Of a stretch of DNA of 64,000 nt, positions 46,494 to 58,973 are shown one piece after another; the first letter of the stretch is position 1; every line of letters begins with the position of its first letter. The DNA is taken from NCBI GenBank assembly GCA_026168455.1, contig CM047431.1, positions 48,712,032-48,776,031 on the forward strand, read 5' to 3'. The notes under the pieces were generated by a model, which was given only the letters and a program-made list of their open reading frames with translations, searched no databases and was not told the origin of the DNA. Origin of the DNA: Theocolax elegans. Lineage: Eukaryota > Arthropoda > Insecta > Hymenoptera > Cerocephalidae. A program made the position numbers and the translations under genes.

Positions 46494-49400
46494 CAGATTC
46501 GAGGAAACAATAACATACTTATTTTTGACTTTTTTTTTAATCAATAAAGAATTACTTAAATTATATTTTTCTCTTGATAATAAATTTTTTATACGAAAAA
46601 AATATATTTCTTCTCATGCCATGCCCGATTCTTCGATTCGTTTGCCAACGGCCGGCGGAGTTCAAGTTCAATCGAATGAAACGAGCTGAGCGAATTGGCT
46701 GGCTATACTGTCCCGTTAATTACGTCATTAGAAAGCAAAAGTGCGGCGATGCTTCGTTCGCGGGAATTTTATCATCAGTGTCCCGTGGCCCAGTTATAAC
46801 CGTTGAAATACGTCGTGCGAATTTTAATCGATGGATACTCGTATGAAATGTTCAGCATTTATTATAGAATAGCGATCGAAGTTATTTACTTTATAATACA
46901 AAAATATCAAGTAAATCAATCAATTATGCTCTATGAGATTAGGTTAATATTCTGCAGATGCAATCTTATCTCCGCGTATAATTATTTTTTCATAGTCACT
47001 GACTACCGTACGGTATAAAATGTGACGAAAATAAATAACACATTGACTGATTTATTTTTCAATGTGTACACGGACATAGGTAACAAAAATATGATTAACA
47101 GTTCTATCAGGGTTCGTTCGAATCGAAAGAGAAATGTAAGTTTGAAAAAAAGGAGGTTGGGTCACCCAGGGTGTTCGAGGCAAGGGAATTCGATGCCGGT
47201 ATCGATCGGGGTCCACGATCCCGGTAATTACATTCCTGTCGTTACGACGCGTCCGCGGACTCTAATTAACGGTCTGCTCGTCCGGATTCCGGTTAAAATG
47301 CTTTGTCATCGTGCTTTGACAGCCATGAGCTCGCGATACCTCCCTGATGAAGCCGATTGTTAACCATTTTCCGTAGGGTGAGGATGTTACCGATTTTACT
47401 GCAGGGGAAGCAGTGACGCGACAGTACAGTTGGCTACGATGATGTTATCACTTTTATTTATTCAAACAGCTTGTGATATCTCTTCCTTATCAATTGCCGG
47501 TCGTTATGTGGTCAAATTATTTTTTTATAGAATTATATTATATAATATATATTTTTCTTCATAACATTGTTAAAATTGTAAAAACAAAATTAATCTAATT
47601 ATTTAAGAATAATAATCTCATAATATAGGTTATAAATATTTATTAATACATAAAATCGGAAAGCACTATAAATGTCAAATGTAAATATGTATATGGTGTA
47701 TATGAAATACATCAATGATGAAATAATTTATTATTTTTATATTGATAATCCGTATTTTCTTTCATCTTGTACAACAATACGATAATTCTCAATAATTTAA
47801 TTTTAATTCGCCTATAAATAAGACAATGTAGATAATTCAGGCTACGAATATATCGTTATTGATCGTATTATTTTTTTTCACTTGAATTGAGGATTTGTTT
47901 ATTATCTCATTAATATAAAATTAATTTTCTTTGCGAACGCTTTGATAACGTTCGAATGTGAATGCGCAGTAATAATAAGAATTTAAATTGATAATAAATA
48001 TAGACTACTCTCAATTATTTATAATAAATTAATTTTCATACTTATACTGGATAATGAAGGTCAGAACAATTTATTCTAAGTCAAATTTAAAAGCTATAAG
48101 ACATTCAATCATTCGTTTTGGTCTTTAATACCTTGAAAAATGGAAAGTTGTAATCACAAACATTTCTTTCGTATTTTAAGGGACGTGTTTCATTTTTTTC
48201 CCTTACTCGGTGTATAAAGAAAATTCCGACCCTTTCATAGTCGATTTGTCTTTCTTACATTAAGCAGCGACTGCATCCATCTTTTCTTATTACTGAATTT
48301 GTTTCCTTTCTTATGTACGACGACCAGTGGAAAAAGGACGAGGAAAATTTATATCACGTAAAAGTTGACCCAAGCACTTTCCTGATGTAATTTCTTTCTT
48401 TTTTTTTGTGTTTTAAATTGGCTGTCGTTTGTTTTCAAAAAGAGGAAAAAGGAAAGAGGAAAGGGTGTACGGGACAAGAGCGCAAAAGTTTCCCGAAACT
48501 TTTAATTAATTCGCTCGTGCATCAAAACGCCATAACTCAGTTGCGTTTACTTGATAAATCTGCTTTTAATCGAACAACTTGATCGGTTTTATAGTCGTAC
48601 GTCATAATCAACGGTTATCTTATCGGTATATAAAGTAATTTAATAGTTTCGAGACACTATTTTTTAATTGACGATGAAAATTGATATTATGAATTTCAAA
48701 TGTTAACGATATATACCTATAGATGTACTAACCTTCTGCTGACGAACGTACGGTAAATAAAAAAACTTATATATTATATATTTTGAGATTGCGTGTAGAA
48801 TAAACATGTGTTTTAATTACATCATCACAGTTCGATCGCGTAAGAAAATAAAATCGACAATGAAACTCCTCCACACGGACGCGTGCTCGTATAAGGTTCA
48901 TGAAAAGCAAAGGATGATCTATCTTTGGAATAACACAGCTGCGACTCATTCCTTAGTAAATCTTATTTCCTTGCCCCCATCGGACAGATCAATCAGATCC
49001 TCTGGCCATAGTCCAGACACGTGGCCGATATCGCGCGCGAGTCCAATCACCAGGCAACCCCTAGCGACAAAAGGATGATTCACTTGGAATCCCGTTGGAC
49101 CGATGCCAACAACACGAACCTCGAGCTTTTACGCGAATGGTTATATACGTTGCGTTTGGTCTTGAATTCAACACCACTGGATTTTGAGTCTTCGAAAAGA
49201 TTGTTCTATAGCGTTGAGGTTGATAGCTTTCCGTCGACAGTTTTTCTTCGTTGTATTACCTTTGGGGATCTTAAATCTTGAGATAGGTGAAAAGTGGAAA
49301 GTTCGGTAGTTCAGAATTTTAGTTCATTTTTATCGTTATTTTCAACAAGTTTTCTACGAGTTTTAAGCTGTTCGATCGTTCGGTTATTCACGAGATTTTA

Positions 49401-51679
49401 GTTGACTATTCAAAATGTTTGACCTCCTAATGGTAATTACCATCACGGTTATAACTTATTCGATAAATTAAATTGAACTGAACAATATTTAAAATTATCA
49501 GAGTTACAAATCCGAAATATGTTTACATAGCTAGTTTGAAATGTGTTAAAAAATAAATAATACTTGGTTCGGTAAGTCGAAACAAGGAATGCACTGTATA
49601 TAACTTGGAAAATGAAATATATTTATAAATATAAAAAATTAAAAAAAATTTTAGGTAGATTAAGAGTCTTGATAAAAAATAACAAAAAAATGTCTAAATT
49701 TAGAGTCGATATCTCTTTTAAACTATATACTACAAACCGTCATAGCATATCATAACAATAAATATAAATATAACATAATCAAAAAGTAGCATATCCAAAA
49801 AAGCACCTCAAGATTTCTTGAAAAGAAATAAATTACAAAGTATTAATATAATTTCTAATGATTTCAAAATACTCTTAAAATTATCGCAATAAAAATTCTT
49901 GGAAAAATGAAATAATCGACAATTGCAGTAAAACCTACTTTTTGAAAATTAATATTTAAATTAATATCTCAAAACTATTTTACCTTAAGAAACGTTAAAA
50001 CGAGTCATGTTCTTTTTTATCGTATATCAATATCTTAACGCGGGATAAACAAAAAAATTGTCCACACTCGAACGCGAAAAAAATCTCGTCGATAAAAACT
50101 AACCGCGACGATTTCAATTTCCAATGCACAATAGACCGCGGGTAGATGTCGTAGTGAAAATCGTAGTCACACCCTTGTTTCACCTGTCCCCTAAAGGGAA
50201 CAAAAGCATCGCGTGCGTGTACGTCGAAAGGACGATAAACAAAAGGATGCGGTGTGTACACGTACACCCGAAAAAAATAAAAGAAGAAAAAGCCATGATC
50301 GGCTTGTCAAAAGAGGTAGAAATAAGAGAAAGAGAAACGTCTATAGTTCAAGGCTGCGAAACGTGTAAAAATCACCAAATGCCTACAGGCTCCAGCTTGG
50401 CGCTTATTCGCTCTTCTGTGCTATTTACGTCTGACTCTCCGCGTTTATATCTTTACTTTTGTTTCTTCTTATTCTCATTATAGTTTACGCTACACCGAAA
50501 AATTGGAGATTTTACATCTGTACGGTTTGATAATTTAACTGGTGAAGAGATTTATTAATCAACAATCGTTCAGCGCTGATGGTCTGTAACGAATGAAACA
50601 CAAATTTAAATGCGAAGGCATTAATGTATATGATAATTTTATATTTTCTTTATTTCTTTGAAACTCTACGTACTCTTAATAAAATAATATACTGGAAGTA
50701 TTTTTATAAACCCGTATCAACAAAATGTGTAAATTCGAATGATCCTTTGTCTCATCCTCATTATATTAATCATAAAGTAAGTACAGTGTGGTTTATTAAA
50801 ACAAAAATAAAGATGAACAAAAGCAATATACATCCACTATGCTAATTAACATTAAAAATATAATAATAAATATTCGTGCCTGTCCGAAGGTAAATTCATG
50901 AATACCCAAAAGAATAGTAACATTCTATATATATAATTCTTACTCGTCTACGGTATAACCCCTTTACACTGGACGAAAAAAAAGGTACATTCATCTTTAA
51001 CTTGCAAATGAAAAGACACTTTCAAAAACATAAAACAAAAAAAAAAGAGTTGAAAAAAAAGTAAGTAGAAAAAGTGGAAGAAGAATCTCATTTACAAGTC
51101 AAACATTTAATTCCATTCTTATAGCTCCCGGAGTCTCTTCCTCATGATAATTCAATTATCTTCAACTCCTTACCGTCCACCATTCTTACAAAGTTAATCT
51201 CCTAACATTTCGAACCCATAAAAGAAAAAAAAATAGTCTACTTCGGTACATGTATATATACATTAATCCGTATAGGATACAGGTAGTCCGAACTATGTAT
51301 AAGAGAACAATGAAAGTTAATAAAAAAGAAAACAATAATATAAACTAAAGCCTTGTTATTAAAGCCAAATGTTCTATATATCGCAAGATTTTACGTCCCC
51401 CCCCTCTCACTCTCTCTTTATCTTTCTCCGGTCGTTAACCGTTTGGATTGGTCCCCCGAAATAGCCACCGTGCACATTCGAATTACGGTGCATCGGACGA
51501 CGGCTTATTATTTCAAGGGCCGTTTACGACGGCTCCGGAGGTTTGCGGCTTCTAGGTGCGCGCCTGTATACATTTTCTCTCGCGGATACTGCGGACTCGC
51601 CGAAATTATTTTAACTATACGCGATATATTTCGAACCGAGCGTGCCCTTATATAAACGCGAATATCAAAAGATTTTCGT

Positions 51680-51703
51680 TTATATATATATATATATATA
51701 TAT
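51680..51703. repeat. (TA)n microsatellite
   Basis: Uninterrupted TA run followed by GCGCGCA. Confidence 0.9.
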
Positions 51704-53237
51704 GCGCGCATATCGTACAATATGTATATATATTTATATTTATATGCGCGTGCGAGTCATTTTTTGGAACTGTGTGTGCGGCGGTCGTTTCCGGTACGGG
51801 TTTATACGAAAAAAGATTCACGGAATATTGACTTTACGAGGTTCCTCCCAGTTAACTTCATATCTGTTTACATTGTTTCGTGGGATAGAAATAAGCGATC
51901 GGAGCGTCGGCGCGACGTGATGGATTTTTGTCATTCCTTACGAACCAAAAGATCAAAAGCAAATTTCAAGTTTACCCATTGCGCGACTATATACATATAT
52001 GTCGAAGTAATAATGCATTCAGTGGACTCGTTTTAAAGTTTCATAACTTTAAAGCTTCAAACTTCTTCTTCGTTATTCGGATTGTAACGACGTTTTTTCT
52101 TAACGAATATCGTAATTTACATTAGAACTTGGCTTAAATCTTATATCAAGAAGAAATGTCATAATAATTGTAAGAAGATGTTAACAATTTTTATCCTAAT
52201 ATCACGGTATTTCCTAAGCTATAGTCATAAAAAATTTCAAATTAATCGCGGTACGTATAAGAAAACTTATCTCTCCGCGTATACGTGCACAATTGAGAAA
52301 TTAAACAAGCTGATGCGGATACGGTAAATTAATGCCTATAATAAATCGAAATCCACGTTTGATAAATAAATAACGAAAATAGGGAGAAAAAAAGAAAGTA
52401 GGAAAAGTCAACGAGAAAATATGTTGACGCAATATTAGACAGATATAGAAGTGGTATATATATACACGGTCAGCTCCATTTCTCGGCAACACGCGTTCGA
52501 TACAAATTTTCCCAGGTGGCGCAAATACGAAGCACATCGCGGTGATAGATTCCATCAATCTTCCGGAAAAGATCGTTCATTTTCACCCCCTTGGCGGTCG
52601 TGTGCGCGCACACGTACACACACCCACACCACGCGTATTTGGAGAAACGTCGCACAACCGGAAAAAAAGCATTGGTCTCGTGAATTTCGTCGGACCGGCC
52701 CCATCATTTTTCTCCACCGAAATCTATCGTTGTAAATAAGTTAGAGAAATTCATGATATTCTCTTACGAAAACCCATTATTAGTCGCTAAATCTATGTGT
52801 ATAAAAGAATGGACATTCATTCGAGCTAGTGTTATATTAATGATACCGTTGAGCAGGTTATTTCTCCGCGTGGATAAATAAAAAAAAAGCGACGTACCTA
52901 TAAGTACGAACGATTAAGTAAAATTGACGAAGTCGGGCATTATCGTCAAATGAAAAACTATATTATATATATATAAACAAATGAATGTGAAAAATGCGAG
53001 TAGGGAGTCAAAGTGACGAGTGCATCGGAACAGAGTTGCATCCGTATAGAACGGTTTACAGTACAGGAAGTATCCACCTGTAAAATCCGAGGCCGAAAGC
53101 GAGTACTCCGAGAGCCCTGATCGATAGCTCGTATGCGCGTTCGATACGTTGGCACTCGAGGTCCAATCTCAGCGCGTTGTCGCTCGACAATTTCATTACC
53201 GGCCGCGTCTGTTTACGCTCGACGTGTACACTATATC

Positions 53238-53262
53238 CCTCTCTCTCTCTCTCTCTCCCTCT
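53238..53262. repeat. (CT)n microsatellite
   Basis: CT run with one CCC interruption. Confidence 0.85.
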
Positions 53263-56200
53263 GTATATGTGCTCGATCCGCTTGTTTCCCTGCTTTCTAG
53301 TTCCTTATGCTCCATGTTTCGTCTATACCTTCTCTCACTTTTTTTTTCCAAAAATAATTACGTTACGCTGATTATTAGTTTATTAGTGCATCGTGCGGCT
53401 TCGGATTTTACGTACAATGTATTTTAGAATCAATATTAATATGTCGTATATTTTTTTTTATTTATTTACTCGTTACGAAAAACATTTGGCAGTTAGCTGT
53501 TGTTATAATGAAAATTGCCGAAAGGACGTTCGGTTCGACGTTTATAATTGTATTACCGAAAAACGTATATTGCATTGCGTCGACGCATAACACCCATCGC
53601 ACTCCACATTTTCGTACAATAAATATTAAATTATCCTTGCTGACATCGAGAGGAAGACTGTTTATTCGTTTATTTTAATTATTAATGTCAGAAACATATT
53701 TATAATATGTTAAATTAGCATTAGCCCTTGACCATTCTATGGTAAAAATTCTTAAACTGTATAATTCCATTGTAAATAGAAAAAAAATATTAATAAGTCA
53801 CCACGGATGTTCGCTAAAATATATATTTTTTTCCACTCGCAAAATGTAACTTACGTTCCGAAAAAATTGTTCGCGATAATATTTGCCTCGGTGGAAAAAT
53901 AAATAGGTATAACACAGATGAACGTCGAAAAACATGGTTTCACGATCAAGCACGCATCCACAGATATTTATATAAAACAAACGTCGTTGTAAAATATATT
54001 TTGTAAAAACGGTGGATGATTGCAAAAGCATGGTTCACTACGTGTCTGGAAGTTTAAATTCTCTTGTCTGGATTGTTTTTTATTTTCTTTTTTTTCTCGC
54101 TTAACCGATCGATTCCGCGTGATCCTGAAATCGGAACACGTGTCTTACGGATTACGCCTCTGCAGCTCGAGATATTACCTGTTCGTGTATATGCGTGTAT
54201 GGTGCATATATATATATATATATAGAAGGAAGAGAGAAGAGTAAGACCTGCACTGCGTCAGTCGAGACGACAATTTTCTTTTTATTCTTTCCCATAGACC
54301 AAGTCAATATTTTATAAAATTAAAAAGATAAATGTCGGTTCGCCTAGCTACTTTCGGATAGCTTTAGAATTCATTACAGAGATCAACTTTCGATTACCTT
54401 TCTTTTTTCAATTTATGTTACGTTATATAGATTAATCGATTGTTTACATGTAAACCGCGAATTCTTATATTAATTTATTTCAAGCGATATTTAAACATTA
54501 CGATCGAAATAATTGTTTCAAGCAATCTTTAACACTAGAACTTTCGCACTAAATAATGAATAAAACCAAAAACAAGTTAATAAAAAGTTTATCTAAAACT
54601 AGATTGCTCAGCGTAAGTAAAAATTAAATTAAAAAAATGATGCGAATATAAATAAAGAATGAAAAGAGCAATTCCAACTTAATGCCAAGATGAGACCGCA
54701 GAGTTGAAAAATCCAAGAGAAAAGAAACATCAAATCTCACGGTTGACGATTCTCGCCACGTGAATCGCGAGACAATGAAACCCGCGTCTCCGTGTAAAGA
54801 AAATCGATGTTCCACTTGGTGGAAATTATTTCGAGAAATGGCAATAATCGCATTTAATTCTGGTGGTTTTTCCATTTACGTTAATACCGTACGTGGTACG
54901 CGTCGCACTAATATAAACACCTTTGTCAATATTACCACTGCAGTAAATAATGAAAACGTGAGGAATACAGTGCGGATTCGATGAAACGTGAATGTTACGA
55001 AAAGGAAATACGAGATGGTCGTTTTGTAGGGATATACAGCTTTTCACGTCGACCAACACTCAGCGAATGTGTATTCCGTTCAAATGAGCTTTCCTTTCTT
55101 TTTCCTTTTAAACGAGTTGATCAGTTGCGAGGTTTAACTTCTCCAACTGTATATATATACGTACACGTTTAACTCGAATTAAAACAAATACGTAAATAAT
55201 TAAATATTAATTTGAGAGGATTATTTTAATCCGTTCGTTCGTTTAGTCTGTTCGATCACACCGAACTGAAATTTCGCACTTATATATATATAGATACGTA
55301 TTTTCGTTTCGTCGTTCTTCCGAGCGATCCTTCGAATTTACCCTCGGCTATATCCATCTCTCCGCCACGTCGAAATTTCGTAATATTAAAACACAATTGA
55401 ATTACATCGTAGAATGGAAGATGGGCACGTGCGTAAAGGGTCAATTAAAACTTAGCACTCTAATCATGTGATTAACAACTCGCGTAAATTTAGGTAAATA
55501 CGCACGTATATACATATATACATATATATATATATACACATGTAATGTGCGAGCGCGCGAGTGGATGTGCGGGCATATATAGTATACTAATCACTGGAGG
55601 TGGTGCGGAAAACTTTCCTCTCAAAACTTGTAAAATAGGAACTCTAGGAAGGATAAGCCCCAGTGCGGAACGATAAATCAATTTCCCTGTTTATCCAAGG
55701 GTAAAGGGACCGTAGGTGTAGACGGAACAAAGCGCGGTGCTTCTCGCGAGAGAACACGCTCAGGTATATGTAGGCACAACAACCACCTCACAGAGAAGGA
55801 AATTCGTGTTTCATGCACGTATATGTGCGTGTGCGTGTGTGTACACGTAAATGCATAAAAGCTTGTTGGAAAAGTCGATGAAACGCACCGAGTGGACGTG
55901 AAAAACGTCGTTGAAACTTTTTTACGCGATCGAGTCGGAAACTATAATACTCACGACTATATACATAACCTTCGCGTGTACGTGTGGGTGTCTGCATATT
56001 TTTTGTTACGCTCTGAGCGTATCTGCTGCCTGTTAATGTTTGGGAAATGTAGCAGACCCTCGATTAATGTATAATTATCGTTGATACAATTTCTCCATTA
56101 GGTAAAGTAACTGCCGAATTGTACTGTACGAGGCTTTGATGTACCTAAAGCTTGTCGTAGTTATTTTGGGGTTGTTTAATAATTTTAACTATAATGTATA

Positions 56201-56281
56201 TGTATATAAAAATGCATCTGTAGAAACTATTAAAAGCTGCAACTCAAACTATAATACACGATAAAAGGCGTCCTATACATA

Positions 56282-56453
56282 CACTGAGAAAAAAGTTATA
56301 GTAAAAATGACAATGTTGTCTATTAATGCAGGGACAGAATGACACAATCCAAAAATTTACCATAGTGTAGTGCTAATAGCTTTCTAGTAAATTTTATTGG
56401 GATTTCGTCTACTAGACAACATTGTAATTTTTACTTCAACTTTTTTCTCAGTG
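56282..56453. mobile_element. Fold-back MITE, CACTGAGAAAAAA termini, TA flanks
   Basis: 172 bp. The left arm starts CACTGAGAAAAAAGTTATAG and continues GTAAAAATGACAATGTTGTC. The right arm is the complement with about three differences in 40 bp. TA borders both ends (56280-56281 and 56454-56455). The middle (about 90 bp) is less palindromic and contains AGGGACAGAATGACA, comparable to the GGGAC block of the two related elements. Non-coding. Confidence 0.9.
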
Positions 56454-57929
56454 TATATATGTCTCTTATATTCGCGCTCTTAACTCCGGACGAGTATTTA
56501 GTAGACTCTCGTCGATGTGTCGGATAGTCTAGGAGACTTTATTGGCTGCACATTGAGTCGTTCGGTTTGGCGATACTCAGTTTTCCATCGTATTCTTTGG
56601 TCTTGGTGGCCTTAGATCGACGTGGAGTTGTATCGGCAACGATTGATCTTTTCAAAGACTGACTTTCAGCTTTTATCGTCCAGTTGACCGATTGCTACGA
56701 GATGCATTTAACACCCCTTTTTCTTTCTCTTCGCTTTACTCAAACTTTAAAGTCGTCACGTTCGCGTGATCGTAGATACTCGATAAAATAATAAATTAAA
56801 CTGATTTGTTTATTTATTTACAAAGTCAAATAGATATAAGCCGTTTACGAAATAGGGAGAAACGAAAACAAAAACCTGTAAACTAAAAATAAAAACTTCA
56901 AAATCTAGCAATTACAGAATCCATGGCACGCTTAAAATAAACCAATCGTATAAACTAGATTGACTTTCTGCCACGTTAAAAAGCAAAAAAAAGTAATTAA
57001 GAGAGCTAAATATACTCTTCGAGGAAAAAAAAACTGCCAACCCGATGTAAACGAGTACTCGTAGATCTTTCGTTAAATTAATCGGAAGTAGTTTTATGTA
57101 CATCACGATTGCGCACACGTTATACGATTACATGTATGCGTTATTGCTTTTTCGAGTGAAAGCGCGTAACGTTTATTTATGCAACGAGGGAAAACATCTA
57201 CTTTGTATTATCGCCACTCGCTACACTCTACGAATTTTATCCTCCGTGCTTTTTCAACAACTGTTTACCCGAATTTTTCAGGTTTATTTGAGCTCGACGT
57301 TTTGCCAGTCGTTCATTTACCATTCGATCATACTTTTCTCGGAAGATCGATCGTAGATTCCTAAAATAGCCCACTATAGGTAATAATAAAATAAAATATA
57401 ACAGATATTTCGATTACGACAATGTGAAATTAGAAGTGTTTACTTATAAAACTTTGAAACACAATTTTTTTAAATTGCGTACAAAAAATGTTATGCAGGA
57501 ACAGTTTTCTAATTTATGAATTTAAAATAAATTATCAATTAATGACTTTTCCGACGGTAATTGTTCGATATCAAATCGAGCTTTCTGGCAAATCAAAACT
57601 CAAATACCTAATACAAATATAAAAAAAATAAATCCCTTGTCAATAAGGAAATAGATATAAGTAAACCTGCAACTTTCAAATATATAAAGCATCCATTTGA
57701 GAAATGTATATAATTTAAATATCTTTATAGATATTTATTTATAATCTACAGATGAGACTGTAGTAGTATTTGAAAGAAACAAGCTGTACACGTAGCATAG
57801 AAAAAAAGATATGACACGCCGCATTACGTAAGTAACATCCAGTCGGTACGTTGAGTAAAATAATATCGGGGAACATTACTGTAAGCTGTCGTAGCAATTA
57901 CTTTTTTGGTCGGTAGGACGAGAACAAAA

Positions 57930-58310
57930 CAAACCTTACCTTTGCATCCCAAGCTCATGATTCACGTGGCGAGGCGGCGTCGTCCCCAAGCCGTCCCAAA
58001 CGCCAGGTCCAATCCGCCTTTAAAAATTGCCTCCCAGAGCGCAGGCATGAAGAATTCACCGACGGGGGTGAGGTAGGGGGAGGTGAGGGGGGGGGGAGAG
58101 TGAAAAATCGCGCGCGAAGCCACCCCCGTCGGCACGTGATCGATCGCAAAAACCAGCCCCTCTTTTCTTTCTCTCTGGGAGCAGACGCTACGTGCTCGTG
58201 AGCCACTTGCCGTTCTGTTTACTTTCTCGAGCTTTTTCCTCGGGAATTGTTGTGGAAGCTTTTCGCGATCGTCCAAGTGAGCGAGCGAGAAAGAGAGAGA
58301 GAGAGAGCCT
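57930..58310 (-). promoter_or_regulatory. GC/CpG island with a minus-strand donor
   Basis: GC-rich, with CACCCCCGTCGG, GGCGGCGTCG and a poly-G run (58080-58100), bordered by a GA microsatellite near 58284-58308. On the minus strand the island ends GGGATGCAAAG|GTAAGGTTTG, a plausible 5' splice site at 57934-57940. Overlapping minus-strand frames of 83 and 104 codons are proline- and arginine-rich without domains. This could be a 5'UTR first exon with its promoter or a conserved regulatory element. There is no TATA box or initiator at the expected spacing that I can identify. Confidence 0.25.
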
Positions 58311-58942
58311 CGATTGTTTTGATTTGCTTCTTATCTTGAATTACTATGTGTACAATATGTCACGTCTATTTTATTTATAAAATTACTTAGTCTTCCAATG
58401 CTCTCAGATAAGATTACACGGGTTGACTAAAATTTTTTTCGAAAGACCTACTTGTTAATTAAACGTAAAAAAATGGTAATTACGTTTCTCAAAGGTATTG
58501 ATTTTCTTTTAATTGTAAGGCTATACGATCCGCGGTATAAGCAGGAAAACGCAAAAAGGTAAGGTTAAACCATTTACAAAAACGTAGCTGGACAACTGTG
58601 TCTGACTAAACTTCATCTCTTACTACTTGGTACCTCTAGTATCTCTAGTGTACAAAAATCAATGCAACGTCAATTTAATATTTATAATCGATAACAATGA
58701 ATCACTAAATAGTCGTTAAATTAAATTATCTATTCAACATTCCCTTTTCTTTCATTTGAAATTTTAACGATAGAATAACGAGGGATACCCACATAATCCA
58801 ATTTCCAGGAATTGATCCGACCAAAAAAGAAAGAAAGACAAAGGAAACCTTATCAAATAATAAATTCCGAATGCTACTCAATTAATCCGAGATTAGCCCG
58901 TATATATATAGGTTACATAAAAAAAGGGGAAGAGTATACAAG

Positions 58943-58965
<23 letters not shown>
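58943..58965. repeat. (TA)n microsatellite
   Basis: TA run with a single G interruption. Confidence 0.9.

Positions 58966-58973
<8 letters not shown>

Larger units (their letters stand above)
46500..56281. other. Long stretch without recognised genes
   Basis: A GC-richer island at 47130-47450 contains the end of a 113-codon plus-strand frame of arginine-rich, non-domain composition. Other mixed-GC areas are 48830-49260, 50100-50480 and 51390-51620. Microsatellites are at 51680-51703 (TA), 53238-53262 (CT) and 54208-54224 (TA). The rest is AT-rich with chance frames. No exon with paired splice sites was convincing. Confidence 0.5.

Noticed and set aside
47022..47363. 113-codon plus-strand frame
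   Set aside because: Arginine-rich but without motif; it starts in AT-rich DNA and only its second half lies in the GC-richer island. More likely non-coding.
52000..52025. TATATA about 33 bases before TTCAGTGG on the plus strand
   Set aside because: TATA-like words are everywhere in this AT-rich DNA and no CCAAT, DPE or downstream gene supports it.
54208..54262. TATA run followed by GTCAGTCGAG, a possible promoter
   Set aside because: The TATA tract is a microsatellite and the nearest TATA is about 41 bases from the initiator, outside the usual window.
57955..58276. Overlapping 83- and 104-codon minus-strand frames in the GC island
   Set aside because: Both frames are open because of GC richness; proline and arginine runs and no domain.
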